Both the position numbers and the translations under genes were made by a program. The notes under the pieces are model-generated. The model did not search any database. It worked only from the letters and a program-made list of their open reading frames with translations, and was not told the DNA's origin. DNA of 64,000 nucleotides from Euzebyella marina (GTDB lineage: Bacteria; Bacteroidota; Bacteroidia; Flavobacteriales; Flavobacteriaceae): NCBI RefSeq assembly GCF_014855515.1, contig NZ_JACYFK010000004.1, positions 186,001-250,000 of the forward strand, given 5' to 3'. This document shows positions 52,711-61,892 of this stretch, in pieces (the stretch's first letter is position 1; every line of letters begins with the position of its first letter).

Positions 52711-53898
52711 ATGGAAACATTAAACAGAAGAGCCTGGTTAAAGCGAGGAGCTTTAACGGCCGCAGGTGCCATGGTTATGCCCCATCTTTCGTTTGGGGAA
52801 GCCCCAATGGCAAAACTTAATTTCGATGCCCAAGGCAGAACTATTTACAGCCCATTTTTCAAAGAATTCAATTCGAAGGTATTTCCTGATAGCGCCAAAC
52901 TTTTGGCCAAACTAAATGCCAACGAAAACCCTTATGGTCCGTCACCCATGGCAGTCGAGGCCTTCAAAAACGCCACTCAACTGGGCAACAGATATGCTTG
53001 GAGAGAACTTTTTGACCTAATGGATAAAATTGCGGTTAAAGAAGGGGTTAAGATAGAAAATGTAATGATGGGCCCTGGTTCTTCAGACCTTTTGGAGAAA
53101 ACGGCCATGGTCATGTTCGCCGAAGGCGGCAACGTAGTTTCTGCAGATCCTTCTTATATGTCTCTCATAAAAGTGGCCCAGGCAACCGGAGCAAGTTGGA
53201 AACCTGTCCCTCTAAAAGATGATTGGTCTCACGACTTAAAGGGTATGGAAGCTGCCATAGACAAAGACACTAAATTGGTATACATCTGTAACCCTAACAA
53301 CCCCACAGGAAGCATGACCGATCACGCCGAGTTGGTTGATTTCTGCTCTAGGGTGTCTGAGAAAGTACCGGTATTTGTTGATGAAGCGTACATGGGCTTT
53401 CTTGAGGACGGAGATAAGAAAAGTATGGTCAACTTGGTTGCGGAAGGTAAAGATGTAATCATCGCCAGAACCTTTTCTAAAATTCATGGTATGGCCGGTC
53501 TTCGCGTTGGCTATATCGTAGCTCAAGAAGCGACTTTAGATAAAATACAGGATATAACAAGAGGTGGTATGGGCATTACCTACCCATCTGTTTATGCTGC
53601 CTCGGCCAGTATGGATGATGTTGAGTTTCAGAACAAATCTAGAAAACTGAACGCTGAATGCAGAGAGTTTGTGTATTCTACTTTAGAAAAAATGGGCTAC
53701 GAGTATGTTCCATCATCTACCAGTTTCATTCTCTTCCCAATAGAAATGGAAGGAGAAAAATTCTTGGAAAAAATGACCGCCCAAGGCGTAGGTGTTCGTG
53801 CTTTCGATATTATGGACAAAAATTGGTGCCGTGTTAGTATGGGAACCATGGAAGAGATGAAAATCTTCTCTACAGCCTTACAAAAAGTGCTCGTTTAA
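52711..53898 (+). CDS. Tat-exported PLP-dependent aminotransferase (class I/II, histidinol-phosphate aminotransferase-like)
   Basis: A 395-residue fold type I aminotransferase. Expected landmarks: NENPYGPSP (71-79), GPGSSDLL (121-128), Asn197 in NPNNPTG, Asp224 and Tyr227 in VDEAYMGF, and the Schiff-base Lys257 in ARTFSKIHGMAGLRVGY. The sequence is closest to the histidinol-phosphate aminotransferase group, but it carries an N-terminal twin-arginine signal, NRRAWLKRGALTAAGAMVMP, which a cytosolic HisC lacks. The enzyme is therefore expected to fold with PLP in the cytoplasm and act in the periplasm or be attached to the membrane. It lies in an operon with the TonB receptor and lipoprotein. 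The substrate is unknown. Confidence 0.85.
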   Translation: METLNRRAWLKRGALTAAGAMVMPHLSFGEAPMAKLNFDAQGRTIYSPFFKEFNSKVFPDSAKLLAKLNANENPYGPSPMAVEAFKNATQLGNRYAWRELFDLMDKIAVKEGVKIENVMMGPGSSDLLEKTAMVMFAEGGNVVSADPSYMSLIKVAQATGASWKPVPLKDDWSHDLKGMEAAIDKDTKLVYICNPNNPTGSMTDHAELVDFCSRVSEKVPVFVDEAYMGFLEDGDKKSMVNLVAEGKDVIIARTFSKIHGMAGLRVGYIVAQEATLDKIQDITRGGMGITYPSVYAASASMDDVEFQNKSRKLNAECREFVYSTLEKMGYEYVPSSTSFILFPIEMEGEKFLEKMTAQGVGVRAFDIMDKNWCRVSMGTMEEMKIFSTALQKVLV

Positions 53899-53906
53899 GT
53901 TAAGTT

Positions 53907-53969
53907 AGCCCATTGAGTCGGGTTTGCGTTATTGCCTTGATACGTTAAAATCCGGCTCAGTATGGGCTC
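53907..53969 (+). terminator. Large imperfect hairpin after the aminotransferase gene
   Basis: AGCCCATTGAGTCGG (53907-53921) pairs imperfectly with CCGGCTCAGTATGGGCT (53952-53968), enclosing about 30 bases. There is no T-run after it, so it is a weak terminator candidate or a mRNA-stabilising structure between this gene and the AEC permease. Confidence 0.35.
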
Positions 53970-54020
53970 ATGACTACAGATTACCCTTCAGTACAACTAA
54001 AACTTCAAAACTAGATTCTT

Positions 54021-55172
54021 ATGAACTTCGCGCTTCAAAACACCCTTGAACTGGTATTGATTATCGGCTTAGGACTTTTGCTACAAAAGAAAGTGGCCAA
54101 GCAAGACTTAAAGGGCGTTAAAACTATAATACTCAGCGTGGCCCTTCCGGCCGTTATTTTTGTGGCCCTTTTGAAAATAAAGCTCGAGAGTTCGCTGTTG
54201 ATATTCCCAATTTTGGCATTACTTTTCAACCTGATAATGCTTGCCTGCTCAAAGTATTTCTTGAGCACTACTCTTTCAAAAAACGAAGACTCGAAGAAGC
54301 GAACGATTATGATGCTTCTGCCCTCTTTAGCTCCAGGGCTTTCATGCTTTCCTTTTATAGTAGTTTATCTTGGCGATGATTCTCTGGCCCTAGCCGCATT
54401 GGCGGATGTCGGAAACAAAATATTCGGGTTGATTCTGCTTTACATGCTTGCCATGCATTGGTACCACAAACGCACTTTAAAAGATGCCAAGGCATCGACT
54501 TCGAGCAAATTAAAAAGTTTGGCCCTCTCATTACTTCAAGAGCCTATTAATATGGTAATTATTGTCGGGTTGGTCTTGCTGGCCTTTGGCCTCAATATGA
54601 CCTCGTTACCCGTGTTTTTACAGGGTACAATAGAACAATTGAAAATTTTAATGACCCCATTGGTTTTACTCTTTATTGGCATGGCGGTTAGAATCAAATC
54701 TGGCGAATTCGGCCTTATTCTATCACTTTTGGCCAGAAGAGCGGGTATTACCTTTATATTGTCGGCCATCTTTGTCTTTATTTTTCCTGCATTGACACCG
54801 GCTCTTATTCTGCTATTGGTCGTTTTTCCTCAAAGCTCTTGTAGCTTTTGGCCATTTGCGCATATGAGCGCCGTAAGTACTATGGAAGAAAGTGATGGGC
54901 AGCAAAACCCCACTTTTGACATTAACTTCGCCGTCAATATCTTGGCTTGCTCCCTACCCTTTTCGACTATATTGATTATAACCATTTTCTCATTTAGCGA
55001 GTTTTTCATCAATCCGTGGGCTTTATTATCGGTTGGTGCCTTGGTAACCGTAGCTTCGTTTGTGCCTTCTTTGATTTCAAAAATCAAGAAAAGTAAAGAA
55101 ACGAAAATTGAGACCGCCAGGTATGGTAGTTACGCTAGTCTGAACCCAACATCATCCGGTGAGGAAAGCTAA
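54021..55172 (+). CDS. AEC family permease (auxin efflux carrier-like)
   Basis: A 383-residue inner-membrane protein with about ten helices, in the AEC/malonate-type transporter family. Features are the N-terminal LELVLIIGLGLLLQKK, GVKTIILSVALPAVIF, PSLAPGLSCFPFIVVYLGD with the conserved family Pro/Gly breaks, and a second half starting INMVIIVGLVLLAFGLN. It lies 122 bases after the aminotransferase on the same strand, separated by an imperfect hairpin, so it may be part of the same cluster, for instance moving the product or substrate of the aminotransferase across the inner membrane. That role is inference. A terminator follows. Confidence 0.78.
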   Translation: MNFALQNTLELVLIIGLGLLLQKKVAKQDLKGVKTIILSVALPAVIFVALLKIKLESSLLIFPILALLFNLIMLACSKYFLSTTLSKNEDSKKRTIMMLLPSLAPGLSCFPFIVVYLGDDSLALAALADVGNKIFGLILLYMLAMHWYHKRTLKDAKASTSSKLKSLALSLLQEPINMVIIVGLVLLAFGLNMTSLPVFLQGTIEQLKILMTPLVLLFIGMAVRIKSGEFGLILSLLARRAGITFILSAIFVFIFPALTPALILLLVVFPQSSCSFWPFAHMSAVSTMEESDGQQNPTFDINFAVNILACSLPFSTILIITIFSFSEFFINPWALLSVGALVTVASFVPSLISKIKKSKETKIETARYGSYASLNPTSSGEES

Positions 55173-55196
55173 AATTTAATTTCACAACCAACCATA

Positions 55197-55233
55197 AAAA
55201 AACCTCTGGAGAATTATTCTTCAGAGGTTTTTC
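55197..55233. terminator. Bidirectional terminator
   Basis: AACCTCTGGAGAA (55201-55213) pairs with TTCTTCAGAGGTT (55217-55229), with one G-T pair, an A-run before and a T-run after. It separates the AEC permease (plus) and the small secreted protein (minus). Confidence 0.85.
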
Positions 55234-55250
55234 AGCTAATTGGTACTTGT

Positions 55251-55592
55251 CTATTTTTTCACTTCAATAGGAATTCTATATACAACCCCCTGTTCAAAGG
55301 TACCTTTTGCCAACCTTTGAAAATCAACGTTCTTTTTAATAAATTCCTTAAGTGCAACATTCTCGGTTTCCACGGTAAGAATACGCAAATAGTTGCCCCT
55401 ATCTACTGCCAAACGAACTTCTGCCCTATGGCCACGAATTTCATCAGGAATATTAGGCACATCAAGCATTTTGTATACCTGAGCTGCCACCGCTTTTGAA
55501 GGCACCGGATCAATCATTTCTGAATCGGCAGTCATGGCATAACCTACACCCGTAACTACCGTCACTATCAACATAAATAAAATCTTTTTCAT
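55251..55592 (-). CDS. Small secreted protein of unknown function, paralogue B
   Basis: A 113-residue protein with a signal peptide (KKILFMLIVTVVTGVGYAM). The C-terminal half, AEVRLAVDRGNYLRILTVETEN, then ALKEFIKKNVDFQRLAKG and GVVYRIPIEVKK, aligns with the protein at 47723-48058 including spacing of the FV/FI-KK helix and the last strand. No known domain was recognised; the pattern could be a TonB C-terminal-like or related beta-alpha-beta fold. The protein is monocistronic, with a shared terminator 20 bases downstream. Confidence 0.75.
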   Translation of the reverse strand: MKKILFMLIVTVVTGVGYAMTADSEMIDPVPSKAVAAQVYKMLDVPNIPDEIRGHRAEVRLAVDRGNYLRILTVETENVALKEFIKKNVDFQRLAKGTFEQGVVYRIPIEVKK

Positions 55593-55800
55593 CTTTAGGA
55601 TATATTTTTACTACTAATTCAGGTTAAAGATAACATAATTTAAAGGTTTTAAATTATTGATTTACTAAAATTTAACATGAAAAAATTGCAAATATTAAAA
55701 ATTATTCAATAATCTAACGAATCATCAGATTTTACTCAAAAATCTACTAAAACGTTTGAGACGTGTTAAACCAATTTAGGGTTTAGGTTAATTACATATT

Positions 55801-55830
55801 AAAAAAGGTGGCCAATTTGGCCACCTTTTA
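55801..55830 (-). terminator. Terminator of sucC
   Basis: GGTGGCCAA (55807-55815) and TTGGCCACC (55817-55825) form a perfect 9-bp inverted repeat, extended by four A-T pairs on the outside to a T-run on the minus strand, 26 bases after the sucC stop. Confidence 0.88.
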
Positions 55831-55855
55831 CATATTATTTCGAAGCAAAAAATTA

Positions 55856-57049
55856 CTAGCCTAGTACTTCTTTCACTTTGTCCGCAGCTTCTTGAAACTG
55901 CACTGCAGAATGAACGGCTAAACCGGAGTTATCGATAATCTCTTTTGCCAATTCGGCGTTGGTACCTTGTAAACGAACGATAATCGGCACTTTGATGGCA
56001 TCTCCCATATTTTTATAGGCATCTACAACACCTTGTGCAACCCTATCACAGCGTACGATACCACCGAAGATGTTGATTAAAATGGCTTTTACTTCCGGAT
56101 CTTTCAATATAATTCTGAAAGCTTCTTCTACTCTCTTTGCATCGGCGGTTCCACCCACATCTAAAAAGTTAGCTGGTTCACCACCGGCCATCTTAATAAG
56201 ATCCATTGTGGCCATGGCCAATCCCGCACCGTTCACCATACACCCAACGTTACCATCAAGGTCGACATAGTTAAGGCCTACCTCACGCGCCTCGACTTCA
56301 ATCGGATTCTCTTCTCGAAGGTCTCTCATTTCAGCATATTGCTTTCTGCGGAACAAAGCATTGTCGTCGATAGACACTTTGGCATCTACCGCCATGATTT
56401 TATCATCAGAAGTCTTAAGCACCGGGTTTATTTCGAACATGCTTGAATCGCTGTCAACATATGCTTTATAAAGAGCCGAAACGAACTTGGTCATCTCTTT
56501 AAATGCAGTTCCGGAAAGGCCTAAGTTAAAAGCGATTTTACGCGCTTGAAAAGGCAAAAGACCGGTTGCAGGATCTATCTCTTCGGTAAAAATTAAGTGA
56601 GGGGTTTTATCTGCCACCTCTTCAATATCCATTCCACCTTCGGTAGAATACATAATCATGTTTCTTCCAGTACCTCTATTCAATAGTACCGACATGTAGA
56701 ATTCACTTGTTTCGCTATCCCCTGGGTAGTAAACATCTTCGGCAACCAATACCTTGTGTACTTTTTTACCTTCGGCCGATGTTTGCGGCGTAATCAGGTT
56801 CATACCTATGATATTACCGGATAGCTCTTCGACCTCTTTAAGGTTTTTGGCCAATTTAACGCCACCACCTTTACCTCTTCCCCCTGCATGCACCTGGGCT
56901 TTTATAACGTGCCATCCTGTTCCGGTTTCAGCTGTCAACTGTTTGGCTGCCTCTACTGCTTCTTTAGCATTGTGGGCCACAATTCCACGCTGAATGCGCA
57001 CTCCAAAACTGGCCAATATTTCCTTTCCTTGGTACTCGTGAAGATTCAT
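55856..57049 (-). CDS. sucC: Succinyl-CoA ligase (ADP-forming) beta subunit
   Basis: The 397-residue beta subunit, which converts succinyl-CoA to succinate with nucleoside diphosphate phosphorylation in the TCA cycle, together with SucD (not in this window). The ATP-grasp N-terminal part includes [33 protein letters not shown] and FEINPVLKT; the C-terminal CoA-ligase part has [28 protein letters not shown] and [10 protein letters not shown]. Length and motifs are normal. A consensus promoter (TTG-N21-TATTTTTG) precedes it and a strong terminator follows, so it is monocistronic. Confidence 0.97.
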   Translation of the reverse strand: MNLHEYQGKEILASFGVRIQRGIVAHNAKEAVEAAKQLTAETGTGWHVIKAQVHAGGRGKGGGVKLAKNLKEVEELSGNIIGMNLITPQTSAEGKKVHKVLVAEDVYYPGDSETSEFYMSVLLNRGTGRNMIMYSTEGGMDIEEVADKTPHLIFTEEIDPATGLLPFQARKIAFNLGLSGTAFKEMTKFVSALYKAYVDSDSSMFEINPVLKTSDDKIMAVDAKVSIDDNALFRRKQYAEMRDLREENPIEVEAREVGLNYVDLDGNVGCMVNGAGLAMATMDLIKMAGGEPANFLDVGGTADAKRVEEAFRIILKDPEVKAILINIFGGIVRCDRVAQGVVDAYKNMGDAIKVPIIVRLQGTNAELAKEIIDNSGLAVHSAVQFQEAADKVKEVLG

Positions 57050-57078
57050 ATGTTAAAGGTCTATTTTAGGTTCAGCAG

Positions 57079-57110
57079 CAAAAATAGGCAACTGTATGTT
57101 CAAATTCCAA
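57079..57110 (-). promoter_or_regulatory. Promoter of sucC
   Basis: On the minus strand TTG (57110-57108), a 21-base spacer and TATTTTTG (57086-57079) match the full TTG-N17-23-TAnnTTTG consensus, about 30 bases before the ATG. Confidence 0.75.
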
Positions 57111-57228
57111 TTTAGATGCTGCAAATTCAGAAAAAAATTAAGGTTTAAAAGAATCAATTTATCAAGTATGATTCAGGTTTTTAAAAATCACGTAATAACC
57201 ACCCTATAGAGTGAAATAATCACAACGA

Positions 57229-57867
57229 TTAGAGATTAAAATCTTTAAAGTCTAAAGGATCAAAATTTCTAAAATCACCGTTCATTTTTATTGTCTTTTT
57301 GGTTCTGTCTACCTCGGTCAACACGGCGATGGTCGTGAGCAAATGTTGTTTGAGATAATTAAGACGTTCGCTTTCTTTGGCCATTTGCAAGAGTTCGTAT
57401 TCCTGCTCAAAGGAAAGTCCCATTTTATGGGCAAGCACATAACTATTGAACTTATTTACCGTCAACGGGGTAAAAGGCACTTCCATTAGTTCATAAAGTT
57501 CATGTATCTTTTCCAATACTTCACGCTTTAGGCCGATTTTCGCGTCATTCAAATTATCTAAAAAGTCGACCTCGCCCCCTGCATATAGCTTATTGTTCAT
57601 TTTATTGTCAAAACTGACTATACGAAATACTTGACGGGCAACGCAAGTGACATCCATCTCACCACCTTCATAAGTATTTACGATTTCAACCAATTGCACC
57701 TCAGTGCCAAAAACCATTTTATTATTGATAAAAACCGGAATACCGAAGGTAACCGCCTCATCTCGGCAATCTTTGATCAACTGTTTATAACGGTCTTCGA
57801 ATATGTGGAGCGGAACCGTTTCACCAGGAAAAAATATAGACTGCAATGGAAAAAAGGGCAATTTCAT
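57229..57867 (-). CDS. LON peptidase substrate-binding domain protein
   Basis: A 212-residue protein with the N-terminal domain of Lon but no AAA or protease domain. The start MKLPFFPLQSIFFPGETVPLHIFEDRYKQLIKDC matches PUA-like Lon-N proteins, and the C-terminal half (LSFEQEYELLQMAKESERLNYLKQHL) is helical. Function is uncertain: related free-standing Lon-N proteins are found widely in bacteria and may act as protease adaptors. It is transcribed alone, with no clear TAnnTTTG element upstream. Confidence 0.87.
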   Translation of the reverse strand: MKLPFFPLQSIFFPGETVPLHIFEDRYKQLIKDCRDEAVTFGIPVFINNKMVFGTEVQLVEIVNTYEGGEMDVTCVARQVFRIVSFDNKMNNKLYAGGEVDFLDNLNDAKIGLKREVLEKIHELYELMEVPFTPLTVNKFNSYVLAHKMGLSFEQEYELLQMAKESERLNYLKQHLLTTIAVLTEVDRTKKTIKMNGDFRNFDPLDFKDFNL

Positions 57868-57984
57868 GGGTTAGCATTTTCCGCTAAAAATACAACGCAA
57901 AATAACCTTGGGCAAGAAAGAAACAACAGACCTTTGTTTTATTTATAACATTTTGTTTTATTTTTAAAAACTACCGTCGATTTT

Positions 57985-58015
57985 TTGTCCATATCATTAG
58001 AAGGCGTTAGTTTTG
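57985..58015 (+). promoter_or_regulatory. Promoter of lysA
   Basis: TTG (57985-57987), a 20-base spacer and TAGTTTTG (58008-58015) match the Bacteroidota consensus exactly. The last TTG of this element is in frame with lysA (58013), but would not be in the mRNA, so ATG 58034 is the start. Confidence 0.8.
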
Positions 58016-58033
58016 CCGAAAACTGGAAGTATT

Positions 58034-59275
58034 ATGAACAATGCCGATTTGCTTAAGATAGCAAAAACTTATGGGGATCCCGTTTATGTCTATGATTCAG
58101 AGAAAATCATTTCTCAATTCAATCGACTTACCAATGCCTTTAGCACTGTAAAAAAGTTAAAGCTGAATTACGCCGCTAAAGCACTCTCAAATATTGCTAT
58201 ACTTAAACTAATGAACAGCTTAGGAAGCGGTCTTGATACCGTTTCTATTCAAGAGGTACAATTAGGCTTATTGGCTGGCTTTAAACCCGAATCTATCATT
58301 TTTACGCCTAACGGTGTTTCTTTAGAAGAAATCGAAGAAGCGGCCAAACTTGGCGTTCGTATCAACATCGACAACCTTTCGATTTTAGAGCAGTTTGGTA
58401 GCAAACACCCTGATATTCCTGTCTGTATTCGCATCAACCCTCACGTTATGGCGGGTGGCAACTCGAAAATTTCGGTAGGTCATATCGATTCGAAATTCGG
58501 TATCAGCATACACCAAATACCTCATTTGTTGCGTATTGTTGAAATTACGAAAATGAATATCAATGGTATTCATATGCATACCGGTAGTGACATTTTAGAT
58601 ATCGATGTTTTTCTATACGCTTCCGAAATTCTATTCGAAACGGCTAAGAATTTCAAAAATCTAGACTTTATCGATTTTGGTAGTGGCTTTAAAGTGCCTT
58701 ACAAAGAAGGGGATATCGAAACCAATGTTGAAGAACTTGGCAAAAAACTAGGTTCTCGTTTCAATGAGTTCTGTAAAGAATATGGCCGTCAGTTAACACT
58801 GGCCTTCGAACCAGGAAAGTTCTTGGTAAGTGAAGCCGGTCGTTTTCTGGCTAAGGTGAATGTCGTAAAACAAACTACCTCAACCGTTTTTGCAAGTATC
58901 GATACGGGCTTTAACCACCTTATTAGACCGATGCTTTACGGGGCCTCACATAGAATAATCAATATTTCGAACCCTGAAGGTAGAGAACGCTATTATTCAG
59001 TTGTAGGCTATATCTGTGAGACCGATACCTTTGCGAGCAATAGAAGGATCAATGAAATTTCTGAAGGCGATATTCTTTGCTTCAAGAATGCAGGCGCCTA
59101 TTGCTTTACCATGGCCAGTAATTACAACTCACGATTTAGGCCGCCAGAAGTGCTTTGGCATGAAGGCAAGGCCATACTTATTCGTGAGCGGGAGACTTTT
59201 GACGACCTCATTAAACATCAGGTCGATGTTAAAGACCTGTTCGAGCCCAAAAAGGTTAAGGCTGAAGCAAAATAA
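58034..59275 (+). CDS. lysA: Diaminopimelate decarboxylase
   Basis: A 413-residue fold type III PLP enzyme that converts meso-diaminopimelate to lysine. It has the PLP Lys49 in LNYAAKALSN, GSGLDTVSIQE, RINPHVMAGG, HMHTGSD, FGSGFKVPY and EPGKFLVSEAG, and the C-terminal residues ETDTFASNR with the active-site Cys of the other subunit. ATG 58034 is chosen because the exact promoter element overlaps the upstream TTG. It completes lysine synthesis with dapD at the other end of the window. Monocistronic. Confidence 0.96.
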   Translation: MNNADLLKIAKTYGDPVYVYDSEKIISQFNRLTNAFSTVKKLKLNYAAKALSNIAILKLMNSLGSGLDTVSIQEVQLGLLAGFKPESIIFTPNGVSLEEIEEAAKLGVRINIDNLSILEQFGSKHPDIPVCIRINPHVMAGGNSKISVGHIDSKFGISIHQIPHLLRIVEITKMNINGIHMHTGSDILDIDVFLYASEILFETAKNFKNLDFIDFGSGFKVPYKEGDIETNVEELGKKLGSRFNEFCKEYGRQLTLAFEPGKFLVSEAGRFLAKVNVVKQTTSTVFASIDTGFNHLIRPMLYGASHRIINISNPEGRERYYSVVGYICETDTFASNRRINEISEGDILCFKNAGAYCFTMASNYNSRFRPPEVLWHEGKAILIRERETFDDLIKHQVDVKDLFEPKKVKAEAK

Positions 59276-59293
59276 ATGAAGGCTATTTTTCGT

Positions 59294-59301
59294 TAGCTTT
59301 G
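59294..59301 (+). promoter_or_regulatory. Promoter -7 element for the thioredoxin-like gene
   Basis: TAGCTTTG is an exact TAnnTTTG match, 42 bases before the ATG at 59343. A -33 TTG at the normal distance was not found. Confidence 0.5.
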
Positions 59302-59342
59302 GTATAATTGTTGGACTAACTGTATACCTTAAGCCAAAGTTC

Positions 59343-59873
59343 ATGAAAATCTCCCTTTTTAAATCCCTTATTCTAGGTTTTACGCTGTTCTTAGCATCCG
59401 CGATAACACTTTCTGCTCAAGAAGTACAATGGCTTTCTTGGGATGAGGCCGCCCAACTGGCTTCAACGGATGAAAAGCCGAAGAAAATTTTTGTCGATGT
59501 CTACACAGACTGGTGTGGATGGTGTAAAAAGATGGATAAGGACACTTTTCAGAATGCTGAAGTAGCCGAGTATATGTCGAAAAATTTCTACATGGTGAAA
59601 TTAGATGGCGAAGGCAAAGAGCCCATAGAATTCAAGGGAAAGACCTATAAGTTTGTTCCCTCGGGAAGAAAAGGGTATCATGAATTCGCCGCCGCATTGC
59701 TGCAAGGCCGTTTAAGTTATCCGACAACTATTTTTCTAGATGAAGAAATGAACATGTTATCTCCGGTACCCGGTTATCAAAAACCGAAACCATTTTTGAA
59801 TATTGCGAAATATTTCGGGGATAATATCTACAAAGAAAAAGATTGGGCCACCTATTCTGGCGAAGGAAAATAA
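59343..59873 (+). CDS. Secreted thioredoxin-fold protein
   Basis: A 176-residue protein with a signal peptide (ILGFTLFLASAITLSA) and a thioredoxin-like domain of the thioredoxin_7/DUF255-like type: KIFVDVYTDWCGWCKKMDKDTF with a CGWC active site (Cys58, Cys61), a FYMVKLDGEGK segment, and a YPTTIFLDE cis-Pro motif. It should act as a periplasmic disulfide reductase or isomerase. The gene has its own promoter and terminator and is not linked to a cytochrome-maturation cluster. Substrate unknown. Confidence 0.88.
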   Translation: MKISLFKSLILGFTLFLASAITLSAQEVQWLSWDEAAQLASTDEKPKKIFVDVYTDWCGWCKKMDKDTFQNAEVAEYMSKNFYMVKLDGEGKEPIEFKGKTYKFVPSGRKGYHEFAAALLQGRLSYPTTIFLDEEMNMLSPVPGYQKPKPFLNIAKYFGDNIYKEKDWATYSGEGK

Positions 59874-59907
59874 AAAAAACTCCAACTTAACAGTTGGAGT
59901 TTTTTAT
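59873..59907. terminator. Bidirectional terminator
   Basis: A perfect 11-bp stem, AAAACTCCAAC (59876-59886) with GTTGGAGTTTT (59893-59903), a 6-base loop and A and T runs either side, between the thioredoxin gene (plus) and the lipoprotein gene (minus). Confidence 0.88.
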
Positions 59908-59908
59908 T

Positions 59909-60340
59909 CTATTTTTTTTCATATTTCTGACCGCACCCCTCTATACAAGGAAAAGAAAGAATAAGAGAGCCTTCTTCAATATGATAGTACACTTTAAAGT
60001 CCTCAATATCACATTCTTCAGGCATTAAGTAATTCTCTTCTGAAAATTGGGTGACGATGGTATCGTTCATCACATAAGTACCTGATGTATTTGTGCCTGT
60101 CTCAATAGTCAAATCACAAAGTTCACCGTTGGATTTAAAGATTCCGTCTTCTAAAAATTCAATGGATTTCTCACTATCTACCTCACGATATTCCCCGCTT
60201 CCGTCACCTGGATCCGAATATTGCTCAATCAACAACCAAGTGCCGACCAAGTCTGGATTTTCAGGGTCGATTTCATCATCGCTATCTGAACAGGATACCG
60301 TTAGAAGTGCCATCAAAATAAAAAAACTCAATCTTTTCAT
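59909..60340 (-). CDS. Lipocalin-like lipoprotein
   Basis: A 143-residue lipoprotein, lipobox LTVSC with Cys17, then an acidic spacer (SDSDDEIDPEN). The rest resembles the lipocalin-like family of Bacteroidota: LVGTWLLIEQYSD, a SIEFLEDGIFKSNGEL strand pair, TSGTYVMNDTIV and a closing SLILSFPCIEGCGQKY. Four Cys residues in the mature part (around CDL, ECDI and CIEGC) may form disulfides. Its ligand is unknown. It is monocistronic and convergent with the thioredoxin-like gene. Confidence 0.72.
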   Translation of the reverse strand: MKRLSFFILMALLTVSCSDSDDEIDPENPDLVGTWLLIEQYSDPGDGSGEYREVDSEKSIEFLEDGIFKSNGELCDLTIETGTNTSGTYVMNDTIVTQFSEENYLMPEECDIEDFKVYYHIEEGSLILSFPCIEGCGQKYEKK

Positions 60341-60395
60341 ACTTGTAATTTTTTATAAGATGCGCAAAAACCAAAAAGGTTGCCCACAAGTGGTC

Positions 60396-61868
60396 TTATC
60401 TACTGTAATTGGGCGATTCTTTGGTGATAGTAACATCATGCGGGTGGCTTTCATTGATGCCACTTGAAGTTATTTTCACGAAACGACCATTTTCTTTAAG
60501 CTCGTTGATATCTTTCGCGCCACAATAGCCCATACCTGCCCTAAGACCTCCAACAAATTGATGTATGCTTTCGTAGAGCTCCCCTTTGTAGGGTACACGG
60601 CCTACAATACCTTCAGGAACAAGTTTCTTTATATCATCTTCAACATCTTGGAAATAACGGTCTTTACTGCCTTCTTTCATAGCTTCTACCGAACCCATTC
60701 CGCGATATGACTTAAACTTCCTTCCTTCATAAATAATCGTCTCACCAGGAGATTCTTTGGTACCCGCTAGAAGCGACCCCAACATTACCGTATCGGCACC
60801 AGCCGCAATCGCTTTTGGAATATCACCTGTATAACGTATACCACCATCTGCAATCACAGGAACTCCGGTGCCCTTAATAGCAGAAGCAACTTCAAGTACT
60901 GCTGAAAATTGCGGGAAACCCACACCAGCTACCACTCGTGTAGTACATATAGAACCAGGACCAATACCTACTTTTACGGCATCGGCGCCAGCTTCTACCA
61001 GGTATTTGGCCGCTTCGGCCGTTGCGATATTACCAACGATTACCTCAAGATCTGGAAATTTTTTCTTGACCTCTTTAAGAACGCTAACCACACCTTTGGT
61101 ATGGCCATGGGCAGTATCGATAACAACGGCATCTACACCTGCCTCGACCAGAGCCTCTGCCCTATCGATGGCATCAGGTGTAACACCTATGGCAGCCGCA
61201 ACACGTAGCCTACCATAGTGGTCTTTATTGGCAATTGGTTTTAAGGTCAACTTGGTAATGTCCCTAAAGGTTATCAAGCCTACCAACTTATAATCTTCGT
61301 CAACAACTGGCAGTTTCTCAATTTTGTTCTCTTGCAATATATCTTCCGCCTCTGCCAAAGAGGTACCTTTACCTACCGTGACCAAGTTTTCAGAAGTCAT
61401 TACTTCAGAAATAGGACGATTGTTGTTTTTTTCAAAACGTAAGTCCCTATTGGTAACAATACCCAAAAGTTTTCCTGAGTCATCAACGATAGGAATACCT
61501 CCTATACTAAACTCTTTCATGCTCGCTTTGGCATCACGTACTTTTGAATCTAAGGGCAAAGTAACGGGGTCTAGGATCATACCGCTTTCAGCCCTTTTTA
61601 CCTTTCTAACTTTTACGGCCTGCTGTTCTATGGTCATGTTTTTGTGGAGAACACCGATTCCACCCTCTTGGGCGATGGCTATGGCCATACGTGATTCGGT
61701 AACAGTATCCATAGCTGCGGAAACTACAGGAACATTAATGGTGATGTTTCTAGTAAATTTTGTTTGAATGTTCACCTCTCTTGGAAGCACTTCAGAATAG
61801 GCCGGAACAAGGAGTACGTCATCGTAAGTAAGACCTTCTCCTAGAATCTTGTTTTGGTGGGCTTGCAT
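60396..61868 (-). CDS. guaB: Inosine-5'-monophosphate dehydrogenase
   Basis: A 490-residue enzyme that oxidises IMP to XMP with NAD+, the committed step to [23 protein letters not shown] opens the barrel; two CBS domains lie at about residues 95-215 ([10 protein letters not shown]...GIPIVDD and ...[13 protein letters not shown]); the catalytic loop is [10 protein letters not shown] with Cys308; and [12 protein letters not shown] and [10 protein letters not shown] follow. The start at 61868 is preferred over ATG 61895, because a perfect -7 element (61900-61893) sits on that upstream ATG and would exclude it from the mRNA. Confidence 0.97.
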   Translation of the reverse strand: MQAHQNKILGEGLTYDDVLLVPAYSEVLPREVNIQTKFTRNITINVPVVSAAMDTVTESRMAIAIAQEGGIGVLHKNMTIEQQAVKVRKVKRAESGMILDPVTLPLDSKVRDAKASMKEFSIGGIPIVDDSGKLLGIVTNRDLRFEKNNNRPISEVMTSENLVTVGKGTSLAEAEDILQENKIEKLPVVDEDYKLVGLITFRDITKLTLKPIANKDHYGRLRVAAAIGVTPDAIDRAEALVEAGVDAVVIDTAHGHTKGVVSVLKEVKKKFPDLEVIVGNIATAEAAKYLVEAGADAVKVGIGPGSICTTRVVAGVGFPQFSAVLEVASAIKGTGVPVIADGGIRYTGDIPKAIAAGADTVMLGSLLAGTKESPGETIIYEGRKFKSYRGMGSVEAMKEGSKDRYFQDVEDDIKKLVPEGIVGRVPYKGELYESIHQFVGGLRAGMGYCGAKDINELKENGRFVKITSSGINESHPHDVTITKESPNYSR

Positions 61869-61892
61869 AGCAATTAAGGATTTAATTGCGTG

